Source: Pedobacter cryotolerans (GTDB taxonomy: Bacteria > Bacteroidota > Bacteroidia > Sphingobacteriales > Sphingobacteriaceae). From it: a stretch of 64,000 nt of DNA. The position numbers were made by a program, and so were the translations under genes. The stretch covers positions 124,001 to 188,000 of the forward strand of contig NZ_SWBO01000003.1 in the NCBI RefSeq assembly GCF_005116475.1, read 5' to 3'. The notes under the pieces were generated by a model. That model ran no database searches, was not told the origin of the DNA, and saw only the letters and a program-made list of their open reading frames with translations. Shown here piece by piece: positions 54,319-63,227 of the stretch (positions are counted from its first letter, which is position 1; each line of letters starts with the position of its first letter).

Positions 54319-54717
54319 CTAAATTCTATAGGTACAGTTACGGATAAAGACGGGAACACTCAGCCACTCTGGTGGGGCATTACTGAAGACAGTATTTGTT
54401 TTCTGAGCTGATAAAGCAATCTGATAGGTGTTGCTTTTAAATGTGTGCTGGAAAACTGCTGGAAACTGTTTAAATTCGTAAACAAGCTGAGTCGACTTTT
54501 TAGATTGGTCTATCTTCGCCTGTTTATAATCGTTTTTGCAACATGAATTTTTCTCCGTTGCATTTTTAGTCATTCCGCAAAACTCACAATTGCCTTCATC
54601 TGACGTAGTCAAACCCCATTTAACAAGTTCTCCCATGCAATAATGAAAATGCACAGTTGCCCCGCTGGAAGTTCCCAGATAGAAGAAAGCAACAAAGGTC
54701 AGCAGTATTCTTTTCAT
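54319..54717 (-). CDS. HYC_CC_PP family small secreted protein
   Basis: 132 residues, signal peptide (1-18). Contains the three name-giving motifs of the family: HFHYCMGELVKWG (about 24-36), ENSCCKND region (CC about 58-59), and NAPPEW (about 114-119), with further Cys at NCEFCGM (about 43-49) and FIRNCTYRI. Function unknown; the family is confined to Bacteroidota and occurs with metal (mostly copper) efflux genes. Leader gene of the cus operon, starting 8 nt after a -7 box with tandem operator-like repeats. Confidence 0.78.
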   Translation of the reverse strand: MKRILLTFVAFFYLGTSSGATVHFHYCMGELVKWGLTTSDEGNCEFCGMTKNATEKNSCCKNDYKQAKIDQSKKSTQLVYEFKQFPAVFQHTFKSNTYQIALSAQKTNTVFSNAPPEWLSVPVFIRNCTYRI

Positions 54718-54725
54718 TATCTGGG

Positions 54726-54787
54726 CAAATATAAGCTACTTTAGTGATTTTTTGTTATATAATTCCACTTATTAATTATATCATTCC
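54726..54787 (-). promoter_or_regulatory. promoter with tandem operator-like repeats, cus operon
   Basis: On the minus strand two GGAATnATATAA copies spaced 21 nt apart occupy 54787-54754, then exactly 20 nt, then the -7 box TATATTTG (54733-54726), 8 nt before the ATG. The second copy covers the -33 position, as for an activator touching RNA polymerase. The remaining gap to the ATPase stop (54788-54978) shows no gene. Confidence 0.62.
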
Positions 54788-54978
54788 TTAATCATTCTAT
54801 TTTAGTCAACCAGTTATAGAAGATTAATTATAGAATCTATTGAAGAAAATCTATTACGCAAATCCTTCGAATCACATGCTCTAAAATAGACCCATTTTTA
54901 CAATACCTGTGCTTGACATCTTTCTTTTAGCTTTCTGCTTAGGTTATCTGATATTTTTTTATGCACAGCTTTGCGTGA

Positions 54979-56991
54979 TTAAATTGTTTTCTTCTGGATC
55001 CTGATCGCATTCAATATTGCAAGGAATGCAACACCCACATCGGCAATCACCGCTTCCCATAGATTGGCTACTCCAAAAGCACCCAATGATAGCACTGCTA
55101 CCTTCACGGTCATAGCTAGGATAATATTCTGCCAAACAATATTGCGTGTTAGTTTTCCAATCCTCAAGGCAGATACAATCTTCAAAATTTGGTCATTTTG
55201 AATCACGATATCAGCGGTTTCAATTGCGGCATCACTACCCAGTCCACCCATTGCAATTCCTGCATCAGCCAAGGCAATAACGGGAGCATCATTAACCCCA
55301 TCTCCCACAAATGCAATATGTCTTCCTTCTTTTATCAATGCTTCTACTTTTTCGACCTTACCTTCGGGTAACAGATCGCCAAATGCATTGTCGATACCTA
55401 ATTTTTTCGCCACGTAATCAACCACTGCCTGCTTATCTCCAGAAAACATAACGGTTTTTATATTCAGCTCATGCATCTGTTTGATGGCTTCAGCCGCATC
55501 TTCCTTAATTTCATCAGCGATGGTAATATAACCGGCGTATTTTTTATCTACTGCAATCACAACCATTGTGTCTACAATTTCTTCAATCTCTTTTGGGTAA
55601 TCAACTTTATATTTTTTTAACAGTTTTAGATTGCCGGCAAGCACATCTTTGCCATTTACTTTACCTATCAATCCATGGCCCGAAATTTCTTCCACCGCTG
55701 TTGCTTTTCCGCTATCAGCATCTTTTCCCGCAAATTCAATAATAGCCTGCCCGACTGGGTGAGTAGAATTTTTTTCCAGGATCGCCGCTAACTTGACCAG
55801 TTGTTTTTCAGTCAATCCAACAGGCACTACCTTTTGCACCTTAAATACACCTTTGGTAAGCGTACCTGTTTTGTCCATAACAATGGTGTCGATCTTTGTC
55901 ATTACGTCCAAGAAATTACCTCCCTTAAACAGAATTCCATTTTTTGAAGCAAGACCAATCCCACCAAAGTATCCCAATGGAATGGAAACCACCAGCGCAC
56001 AAGGGCAACTTATGACCAGGAAAACCAGGGCACGATATAGCCACTGGTTGAAAACATAATCAGCTACAAAAAAATAGGGAACCAAAGCTAATGCTAGGGC
56101 TAAGAAAAAAACAATAGGTGTATAAACTTTTGCAAATTTGGAGATAAATAATTGGGTCTGTGATTTGCGTGAGGATGCATCCTGAACCATTTCAAGTATC
56201 TTGCTCAACTTACTGTCCTTGAATAGCGCAGTTACCTTGATCTCTGAAACAGTGTTTAGATTGATCATTCCTGCTAGCACCGCTTCACCCTTATATTTAC
56301 TATCGGGACGGCTTTCACCCGTAAGAGCCGCAGTATTGAAAGAGCCCTTGTCAGAAATAAGTTCACCATCAAGCGCCACCTTTTCTCCAGCCTTTACCTG
56401 TATGGTTTCTTCCAGTTCAACTTTGGCAGAGGGAACAACCAGTGTTTTTCCATCCCTGATAACGGTAACCTCATCTGGTCGTATATCTAGCAATGCTTTG
56501 ATGCTTGCCGTTGCCCTATCTACCGCAGAATCCTGGAACCATTCTCCTATTGAATAGAATACCATTACTGCTACGCCCTCCGAATATTCACCGATATAGA
56601 AAGCGCCTAATGTGGCAACGCTCATCAGCACAAACTCATTGAATATGTCTCCGCGTATCGCCTTACGAAAGGCAAGTACAAGTACGTTCCAACCAGCCAA
56701 GAGATAGGCTACACCATTAACCGCTAAAGAAACCCATTTTGAAAGTTTGATGCCAAATCCATAGTCTGCAACCAGTACACATATTAATATGAAAAGGCCT
56801 ACCAGAAGACCTAAATGCGCTCGCCACCCGGCCTGTTCGGGCCCTGCAATCCCATGGTCATGTCCATCATCATCCCCGTGATCTTCTTCGGCATCATTAT
56901 GTATTGCTTTATCCCGTTGCGGTTTGGATTTAGCATTCTTTACCGGACTTTTTGCTTTACCTTTTTTATTGTTATCGCTATGTTTTTTCAT
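54979..56991 (-). CDS. P1B-type ATPase, Zn/Cd/Pb type
   Basis: 670 residues; exports divalent soft metals from the cytosol. There is no HMA domain; instead a Lys-rich start and an Asp/His cluster (HNDAEEDHGDDDGHDHG, about 31-47). Then six to eight membrane helices with SCPCALVVSIPLG (CPC motif), actuator AALTGESRP, DKTGTLTKG, THPVGQAI, GDGVNDAPVIALADAG, and a C-terminal helix IADVGVAFLAILNA with the Asp that marks the ZntA/CadA subgroup. Last gene of the Czc operon, 18 nt after the 58-residue gene. Confidence 0.93.
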   Translation of the reverse strand: MKKHSDNNKKGKAKSPVKNAKSKPQRDKAIHNDAEEDHGDDDGHDHGIAGPEQAGWRAHLGLLVGLFILICVLVADYGFGIKLSKWVSLAVNGVAYLLAGWNVLVLAFRKAIRGDIFNEFVLMSVATLGAFYIGEYSEGVAVMVFYSIGEWFQDSAVDRATASIKALLDIRPDEVTVIRDGKTLVVPSAKVELEETIQVKAGEKVALDGELISDKGSFNTAALTGESRPDSKYKGEAVLAGMINLNTVSEIKVTALFKDSKLSKILEMVQDASSRKSQTQLFISKFAKVYTPIVFFLALALALVPYFFVADYVFNQWLYRALVFLVISCPCALVVSIPLGYFGGIGLASKNGILFKGGNFLDVMTKIDTIVMDKTGTLTKGVFKVQKVVPVGLTEKQLVKLAAILEKNSTHPVGQAIIEFAGKDADSGKATAVEEISGHGLIGKVNGKDVLAGNLKLLKKYKVDYPKEIEEIVDTMVVIAVDKKYAGYITIADEIKEDAAEAIKQMHELNIKTVMFSGDKQAVVDYVAKKLGIDNAFGDLLPEGKVEKVEALIKEGRHIAFVGDGVNDAPVIALADAGIAMGGLGSDAAIETADIVIQNDQILKIVSALRIGKLTRNIVWQNIILAMTVKVAVLSLGAFGVANLWEAVIADVGVAFLAILNAIRIQKKTI

Positions 56992-57009
56992 TATAGTATT
57001 TGTTAAGGG

Positions 57010-57186
57010 TTAACCTTCCGAATCCATAAACCAATTTTCTGCTTCCTCAATCGCCTTTTTAATAGCAAGGTTTCTATTGGTTTTGAGCTGATCTTGTCTA
57101 TCTTTCAAAATCTCCAATGCCTTTGCTCTTACATTAGGCTTCAGGTCTTTTAGTTCAAGGTCGATATCTTCAAATTGATTTTTCAT
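57010..57186 (-). CDS. 58-residue hypothetical protein in the czc operon
   Basis: MKNQFEDIDLELKDLKPNVR begins a 58-residue, highly charged, probably all-helical protein with no signal peptide or Cys, ending ENWFMDSEG. ATG 57186, stop 57012-57010. It lies between czcB (70 nt) and the P-type ATPase (18 nt) on the same strand. I do not recognise a family. Helical cytosolic composition suggests a small accessory or regulatory peptide; that is a guess. Confidence 0.65.
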   Translation of the reverse strand: MKNQFEDIDLELKDLKPNVRAKALEILKDRQDQLKTNRNLAIKKAIEEAENWFMDSEG

Positions 57187-57256
57187 TTTCTTTGCTTACC
57201 GATTTAATTTTCTATTTCGCCTTTTTTAATCAAAGGCATTTATACTATTCCTTCAT

Positions 57257-58456
57257 CTATTCTTCTTCACCTCCACCACTAGCCTTAGATTGAAGGTAGA
57301 AAGCACCCTTTGTTACAACCCTGGCTTTTGCGGACAGTTCCTCGATTGGAATAACCTGTACATATCCCTGTTCGCTTACCCCGGTCTTTACTTCAGCCCT
57401 AATGAAATTGAAGGTTTTAGCATCATCTTTTTTATCATTTTCAGCTACGACAAAGATGTACTGTTTACCTTCTGACCTTACTATGGCATCAACAGGTAGA
57501 GCAGACATCAGTTTACTGCCCGTACTAATGAGTGCAGTTACATACATACCTGGTATGAGGTTCTTGTTTTTTGCATTATCAATTACCGCATGGACAATAA
57601 CACCTTTACTTTCATTTTCGAAAGATTTATTGATGCCGTTAATTCGTCCGCTAATCAATTGATTTTCTTGGTTCGTCAACTGGAAACTTACCTTTTGGCC
57701 AACCTTTACAGCCATCAGGTCTTTTTCAAAAACCGTAAGGTCGCAATGGATCTTGGAATTATCTACAACCTCCATGATTGATGTGCCAGGTTGTACAAAT
57801 GCACCAGTATTTGCTGTAATCTGACCAACCGTTCCATTTATTGGCGATAACACCGGAAATTGGGAGATAATTTTTTCTCCTGCAATACTAGATGGTGGAA
57901 CACCTAGTTGTCTGAGCTGGCTTTCATAGGCAGTTAATCTTGACTTTTCCGCATTATAGGTTGCCTGTGCAGATTGGAACGATTTTCCCGTTCCCGCATC
58001 TGCAGCCTGTAATTGTTTCTGACGCTCGTATTCTGCCTGTACATACACAAAGCTATTTTTGCTTGCCAGATAGTCCTGTTGGATCTTGATCAGGTCTTGG
58101 TTATTGATAGTGGCCAGAACCTGTCCTTTCCTAACCTGTTGGCCTTCCAGTACATTGATCCTTGTAATGATACCCCCAGAAAGGATGCTTACATCAGCCT
58201 TGTTCTGCGGTGGTACTGCAAGTTGTCCATTCGCCTTAACTACAGCATCAAGGTTCTTCTGCTCGATATTCCCAATAGTTATTCCGACAGTTTCCATTTG
58301 TTCGCTTGTAAGTTCAAGCGCATTTGATTCTTCCTTGGTCTCTTCTTTAACGGCTTCATTCTTTTCGGCATTCTTTGGATCACTTGAACATGCGGCAAAT
58401 GATGCCAATCCTATCAAAGCGATGAAATAAAGTGTTCTTATTTTAATATGATACAT
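57257..58456 (-). CDS. czcB: RND efflux adaptor, CzcB type
   Basis: 399-residue lipoprotein (lipobox FAAC, Cys about 23). MFP layout: ISGGIITRINVLEGQQVRKGQ (in part, about 87-107), coiled-coil hairpin (about 115-185), second lipoyl half with FPVLSPINGTVGQI (about 200-213), barrel and membrane-proximal domains; ends with EEE. Bridges CzcA and its outer-membrane channel. 2 nt after the czcA fusion gene. No His-rich metal domain typical of some CzcB. Confidence 0.93.
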   Translation of the reverse strand: MYHIKIRTLYFIALIGLASFAACSSDPKNAEKNEAVKEETKEESNALELTSEQMETVGITIGNIEQKNLDAVVKANGQLAVPPQNKADVSILSGGIITRINVLEGQQVRKGQVLATINNQDLIKIQQDYLASKNSFVYVQAEYERQKQLQAADAGTGKSFQSAQATYNAEKSRLTAYESQLRQLGVPPSSIAGEKIISQFPVLSPINGTVGQITANTGAFVQPGTSIMEVVDNSKIHCDLTVFEKDLMAVKVGQKVSFQLTNQENQLISGRINGINKSFENESKGVIVHAVIDNAKNKNLIPGMYVTALISTGSKLMSALPVDAIVRSEGKQYIFVVAENDKKDDAKTFNFIRAEVKTGVSEQGYVQVIPIEELSAKARVVTKGAFYLQSKASGGGEEE

Positions 58457-58458
58457 AA

Positions 58459-61400
58459 TTAGTTTCCTTTTAGATACTGTAACTGAATAACTGATTGGTT
58501 AAGTTGGCTTAGTGCCTCGATGTAGGCAAGTTTGGTCTGAACGGCACCAGATATATGTTGTATATATTCCATATATCCTATTTCTCCCAGGTTGAAGGAT
58601 ACCTGCGCAATCCTCGATTGCTCGTCGGCCAACTTAAGGCCTGAGCTTCTGTAATAATCGACCAGTTTTCTGAAAGTGTTATAATGTTCCAGTTCCTGAT
58701 TATAGGCCAAGCTGATCTGTGACTGTGTATTTTCAAGATTGGACTTGGCAATCTCGATACCGATTTTCTCGGCATTTACCCTCGAACGGCCTGCACCATT
58801 AAAAATCGGGACAGCGACACCAAACTGGATTCCCGCTATGCGGGTGCCTGGCGAATATGTCCGTGTTATATTTGCAGGGTTAAAACCAGAAATAAGCAAT
58901 TGCTGATTATAGCCCAAGGTGAATTCGGGCAATGATTTCGATCTTTCTACGGCAAGCCTTGCATTTGCTACTTCAATGTTCTGCAGATCGACCCTTGCCT
59001 GAGGGTTTGTTGATGGATCGATTGCAATCGTAACTGGTAGGGAAGCGATAAGATTGTCTTCTCCCACTGTCAAAGTTCCAACCATATTCAACAGCTGCCT
59101 AAGGGTATATTCGCTATTTTTTAGTTCTGCTTCAGCACTGGTTTTTAGTGCCTGAACTTCCTGGAACTTAGTTGTTGCGCTGAGCAGTTCAAGTTTTGAT
59201 GTTTCCCCCGCTTTTAGCCTAATTTCTGCCTTCTTTACAAAGTTGTTATAGATACTGTCCTGATACTTGAGCACACGCACCGTTTCCCTGTTCAAAAGAT
59301 AACTGTACCACGCATTTTTAACGTTTCTGGTTATTTCTGATTCTAAAGACCGATTGGCCCGTTCTGCCAAGATAGTCTGCTGGTTCAACAGCTTGCGGTT
59401 GTTCTTATAAAGGCCGGGCCATGCAAGATTCTGGCTTATCCCCAGGGAATTGTCCATGTTGCCACCGCTTGTAGGGTCTTGTGTTAACAATAGCTCCGTC
59501 TTTGGGATATCGATGGCAGATTTTTGGAGCGACCGTGACTGTTCTATCGTTAGCCGTGAAGTCTTTAATTGTATATTTTGTTTCAATGCCATTGAAATCG
59601 CACTGTCCAAGGTCAAAGGCTCATTCTTCTGGGCTTTTGAGGTAGTTGTAAAGAAGGCCGAAAGCCCAACGATAAGCAATATTGCCACCGGTTTTGGAAT
59701 GGAAATCTTCAAGCCGTCTTTCTTATGAAATAATAGGTATAAACAAGGAAGTACAAATAAAGTTAGCAGGGTTGCCGTGATCAGTCCGCCAATAACAACG
59801 GTTGCCAGTGGCTTCTGAACCTCGGCGCCAGCGCTTGAAGATAATGCCATTGGAAGAAAACCCAGTGAGGCAACAGCGGCAGTCATCAGTACAGGACGTA
59901 ATCTTGTTTTTGTTCCTTCCAGTACACGCTGGTAAATATCCGTTACTCCTTCATCTCTTAACTGATTGAAGTAGCCGATAAGAACTATCCCATTGAGAAC
60001 CGCAACACCGAACAGCGCGATAAACCCTACTCCAGCTGATATACTGAATGGCATTCCACGTAGCAACAATGCGGCTATGCCGCCAATGGATGCCAGGGGA
60101 ACCGCGGTAAAGATAAGCAGGCTGTCTTTTACAGACCTGAAAGTTACGTACAGTAATAACAGGATAAGAATTAGGGCAGCAGGTACGGCGATGGATAACC
60201 TGGTCTTTGCGGCCTGTAGGTTCTGGAACTGGCCACCGTAGGTGATGTAATATCCACTGGGCAATTTCAGTTCGTTGTCCAGTTTTTTCTGTATGTCTTG
60301 CACCGTGCTTTCTACATCTCTTCCCTTCACGTTGAATCCGACGTAGATTCTTCTGTTCCCGTCTTCCCGTGAAATTTGTGCCGGTGCATCCTTAAAGTCG
60401 ATTGATGCTACTTGGTTTAAGGGCACCTTATTGCCAGAGGGAAGGGGTATCAATAGGTTTTCGACACCTGAAATATTTTCACGGAGCTCCCTGTTCAATC
60501 TAATCACCACATCAAAACGTTTTTCACCTTCAAAAACTACACCAGCTACACTGCCCGCAAATGCGGTCTTTAGTATCATATTTACATCACCGATGTTAAG
60601 CCCATATTGGGCCATCTTGTCGCGGTTATAGGCAACCTGTATCTGCGGAAGACCATCTACCTTTTCTATGAAAGGCTCATTAACACCTTCAACCGGGGAT
60701 ATGATCTTGGCAATTTTATTTGCCTGTGCTGCCAGTACCTCAAGGTCATTGCCATAGATTTTAATGGCCACATCTTGCCTTATTCCAGTCATTAGTTCAT
60801 TGAAACGCATCTGCATGGGCTGGGTGATCTCGACATTCAGTCCTGGGATTATGGATAGTTCTTCTTCCATTTTCTCCATCATTTCCTCCCTTGAGCTGGC
60901 AGATGTCCACTGCTCTTTAGGTTTCATCGAAAGCATCATATCGCCCCTTTCCATTGGCATCGGGTCGGTTGGGATTTCCGAGCTGCCGATACGGGTAACC
61001 GCCTGTTTGACTTCTGGGAATTTGTTCTTTAGCAGTTTCTCGGCTTTTCCGAATGCGCTTACCACCTCGGTAAGTGATGTTCCCTGTGCCATTGAAATCT
61101 CAACGGTCAGATCGCCCTCTTCCAATGTTGGGATAAATTCACCACCCATGTTCGAGAATGCCCATAAAGAGATTGCAAACAACACAACTACCACCGCAAC
61201 CACAGATTTTTTGACCTTTAAAAGCCTGATCAATGCTCTTTGATATGCCCTTTGCAGATATTCGATCAACTTGTCCGAGAAGTTGTGTTTGTGCGTGGTG
61301 TTTTTGGACAGGAATAGTGCGCTCGCCATAGGGACATAGGTAAGCGATAATATGAATGCCCCAATTATTGCGAACACTACCGTCTGCGCCATGGGCTTGA

Positions 61401-62826
61401 ACATTTTTCCTTCAATTCCAACTAAGGCTAACAAAGGAAGATATACGATGAGGATAATGATCTCGCCAAAGGCCGCACTTTTCCTGATCTTTGATGATGC
61501 TTCAAAAACGGCCTCATCCATCTGCCTGCGATCAAGTCTTTTTACACCTGGAAAAAGGTTGTTTTCCGTTAGCCGGAAAATAATCGCCTCGACGATAATT
61601 ACAGCACCGTCCACAATGAGCCCAAAATCTATTGCGCCCAAGCTCATCAGGTTTCCCGAGACATTGAATAACTTCATCATGGAAAAGGCAAAAAGCATCG
61701 CAAGGGGAATAACCGATGCCACTACAAGTCCTGCGCGCCAGTTTCCCAATAATAGAACGAGTACCAACACCACAATAAGCGCACCTTCCAACAGGTTCTG
61801 CTTAACCGTTCCGATTGCACGGCCTACAAGCTCGGTTCGGTCGATAAACGGTTCGATCACTACTCCTTCTGGCAATGATTTTTGTACTTGGGTCATTCGT
61901 TCCTTTACGTTTTCGATAACCTCGCTGAAGTTTTCGCCCTTAAGCATTAAGGTTACACCTGCCACGACTTCGCCCTCGCCATTGCGGGTAACTGCTCCGT
62001 ACCTTGTTGCGCTTCCAAACTGTACCGTAGCAACGTCCCGGATCAGAATTGGCGTACCTCCAACATTTTTGACAACGATTTTTCGGATGTCTTCAAGGTT
62101 TTGGACCTGCCCAAGCCCTCTGATGAAATAGGCATTTTTTTGCTGTTCGATATACGAGCCGCCCGTGTTCTCATTGTTCTTTTCAAGGGATTCGTAGATT
62201 TCTGGAATGGTGATCCCCAGGGAATTAAGCTTATCGTTGTCGAGTGCGATTTCATATTGCTTTACAAATCCGCCCCAGCCGCTAACCTCTGCCACACCAA
62301 CTGTTCCGGCAAGCTGTGTCCTTACCAGCCAATCCTGCAAAGTCCTGAGGTCAGTAGCAGAGTATTTATCTTCATAGCCTTTTTTTGTGTGGATCACATA
62401 CTGGTATATTTCCCCAAGGCCTGTGGTAATCGGGGCGAGCATTGGCTCTCCCAATCCCGATGGGATAGAATTTTCGGCTTCCTTGAGCTGCGCATTTACC
62501 TGCGATCTTGCCCAATAGATGTCTATATCATCTTTAAAGACGATTGTAATTACTGATATGCCAGAACGGGATATGGAACGTTTTTCTATGATCCCTGAAA
62601 TGTTTGCCATTGAAAGTTCAATGGGAGCTGTAATGAACTGCTCAACTTCCTGGGCACCAAGGCTGGGTGCTTGGGTAATAATTTGAACCTGGTTATTTGT
62701 AATATCGGGCTGGGCGTCTATCGGCAAATGATAGGCAGAATAAATACCTAGCAGAACCAATGCGAGTGTTGCCAACCCAATGGTTATTTTGTTCTTGATG
62801 GAGAACGAGATTATTTTTTCAAACAT
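58459..62826 (-). CDS. czcA: CzcA-type RND pump fused to a TolC/CzcC-type channel
   Basis: 1455 residues from ATG 62826 (MFEKIISFSIKNK). Residues about 1-1030 are a complete heavy-metal RND permease (YHLPIDAQPDITNNQVQI, in part; VIVEAI and GVAVLNGIVLIGYF membrane signatures). The Met ligands of CusA are absent (APAQISRED, LMTGIRQDV), so divalent metals are likely. After a Lys-rich joint comes a hydrophobic segment ending TTTSKAQ (about 1045-1062), like an internal signal peptide, then a TolC domain to the end (LTLDSAISMALKQN, LAWPGLYK, YTLRQLLNMV). Bacteroidota have such fusions; how the two parts reach two membranes is the open point. Confidence 0.92.
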   Translation of the reverse strand: MFEKIISFSIKNKITIGLATLALVLLGIYSAYHLPIDAQPDITNNQVQIITQAPSLGAQEVEQFITAPIELSMANISGIIEKRSISRSGISVITIVFKDDIDIYWARSQVNAQLKEAENSIPSGLGEPMLAPITTGLGEIYQYVIHTKKGYEDKYSATDLRTLQDWLVRTQLAGTVGVAEVSGWGGFVKQYEIALDNDKLNSLGITIPEIYESLEKNNENTGGSYIEQQKNAYFIRGLGQVQNLEDIRKIVVKNVGGTPILIRDVATVQFGSATRYGAVTRNGEGEVVAGVTLMLKGENFSEVIENVKERMTQVQKSLPEGVVIEPFIDRTELVGRAIGTVKQNLLEGALIVVLVLVLLLGNWRAGLVVASVIPLAMLFAFSMMKLFNVSGNLMSLGAIDFGLIVDGAVIIVEAIIFRLTENNLFPGVKRLDRRQMDEAVFEASSKIRKSAAFGEIIILIVYLPLLALVGIEGKMFKPMAQTVVFAIIGAFILSLTYVPMASALFLSKNTTHKHNFSDKLIEYLQRAYQRALIRLLKVKKSVVAVVVVLFAISLWAFSNMGGEFIPTLEEGDLTVEISMAQGTSLTEVVSAFGKAEKLLKNKFPEVKQAVTRIGSSEIPTDPMPMERGDMMLSMKPKEQWTSASSREEMMEKMEEELSIIPGLNVEITQPMQMRFNELMTGIRQDVAIKIYGNDLEVLAAQANKIAKIISPVEGVNEPFIEKVDGLPQIQVAYNRDKMAQYGLNIGDVNMILKTAFAGSVAGVVFEGEKRFDVVIRLNRELRENISGVENLLIPLPSGNKVPLNQVASIDFKDAPAQISREDGNRRIYVGFNVKGRDVESTVQDIQKKLDNELKLPSGYYITYGGQFQNLQAAKTRLSIAVPAALILILLLLYVTFRSVKDSLLIFTAVPLASIGGIAALLLRGMPFSISAGVGFIALFGVAVLNGIVLIGYFNQLRDEGVTDIYQRVLEGTKTRLRPVLMTAAVASLGFLPMALSSSAGAEVQKPLATVVIGGLITATLLTLFVLPCLYLLFHKKDGLKISIPKPVAILLIVGLSAFFTTTSKAQKNEPLTLDSAISMALKQNIQLKTSRLTIEQSRSLQKSAIDIPKTELLLTQDPTSGGNMDNSLGISQNLAWPGLYKNNRKLLNQQTILAERANRSLESEITRNVKNAWYSYLLNRETVRVLKYQDSIYNNFVKKAEIRLKAGETSKLELLSATTKFQEVQALKTSAEAELKNSEYTLRQLLNMVGTLTVGEDNLIASLPVTIAIDPSTNPQARVDLQNIEVANARLAVERSKSLPEFTLGYNQQLLISGFNPANITRTYSPGTRIAGIQFGVAVPIFNGAGRSRVNAEKIGIEIAKSNLENTQSQISLAYNQELEHYNTFRKLVDYYRSSGLKLADEQSRIAQVSFNLGEIGYMEYIQHISGAVQTKLAYIEALSQLNQSVIQLQYLKGN

Positions 62827-62836
62827 GGAAATTTTA

Positions 62837-62899
62837 TTAATACGTAGAGATAACCTAACAGAAAATCTGGAAGGTAACAATTGGAATATTACGTATTAA
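62837..62899. promoter_or_regulatory. 10-bp inverted repeat spanning the DUF6660-czcA spacer
   Basis: ttaatacgta (62837-62846) and tacgtattaa (62890-62899) are perfect inverted copies 43 nt apart. One arm covers the stop codon of the leader gene, the other ends 10 nt before the czcA start, so pairing in the message could mask the ribosome-binding region. Confidence 0.5.
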
Positions 62900-63213
62900 G
62901 CAATTTGGGGAGGCTGATAGATCTCGATAAATTGTTCTGCAATTGCTGGCATTTTGTATTCAACAAAAGTTACAGCGGCTTCCTTAACAACAAAGTTAAG
63001 TTCTTGGGATGGGATAAAATGCCTTGAAGCTGAACAGCAGGCGCATGTGCAAAATGGCGTACACGTCTCCTGACTGAAATTTTTATCACCACCACTATCT
63101 TTATAAACAATAGAAGTATTTACCGAGTCAGAAGCAAAATCGTCCATGTCACGGCAAGGAGCCATGATAAGTAGGGTCATGTACAAACTGAATATGATAG
63201 CCAGATACTTCAT
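62896..63213 (-). CDS. small secreted Cys-rich protein (DUF6660-like), leader of the czc operon
   Basis: 105 residues: signal peptide (about 1-18, IMAPC), a Cys cluster CTPFCTCACCSAS (about 51-63) and an end IYQPPQIA. Resembles the DUF6660 family found before CzcA-type pumps in Bacteroidota. The Cys cluster plus the PP end recall the HYC_CC_PP genes that lead the copper operons, though sequence similarity is low. Function unknown; possibly a periplasmic metal-binding or sensor protein. Confidence 0.7.
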   Translation of the reverse strand: MKYLAIIFSLYMTLLIMAPCRDMDDFASDSVNTSIVYKDSGGDKNFSQETCTPFCTCACCSASRHFIPSQELNFVVKEAAVTFVEYKMPAIAEQFIEIYQPPQIA

Positions 63214-63219
63214 TCAATA

Positions 63220-63227
63220 CAAAGATA
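63220..63227 (-). promoter_or_regulatory. candidate -7 box before the czc operon
   Basis: TATCTTTG (minus strand) fits TAnnTTTG and ends 6 nt before the ATG at 63213. Exactly 20 nt upstream of it lies AATATAAA, the same octamer as the end of the second repeat at 46248-46255, but no first copy is present. The remaining gap to 63417 holds nothing I can support. Confidence 0.4.

Noticed and set aside
59450-62556. Long frames on the plus strand across the czcA fusion
   Set aside because: They are shadows of the minus-strand pump gene; no domain features and no operon context.
62827-62880. Extra 18 residues before MFEKIISF in the czcA fusion
   Set aside because: Reads through the spacer with the inverted repeat; the pump family starts at MFEKI.
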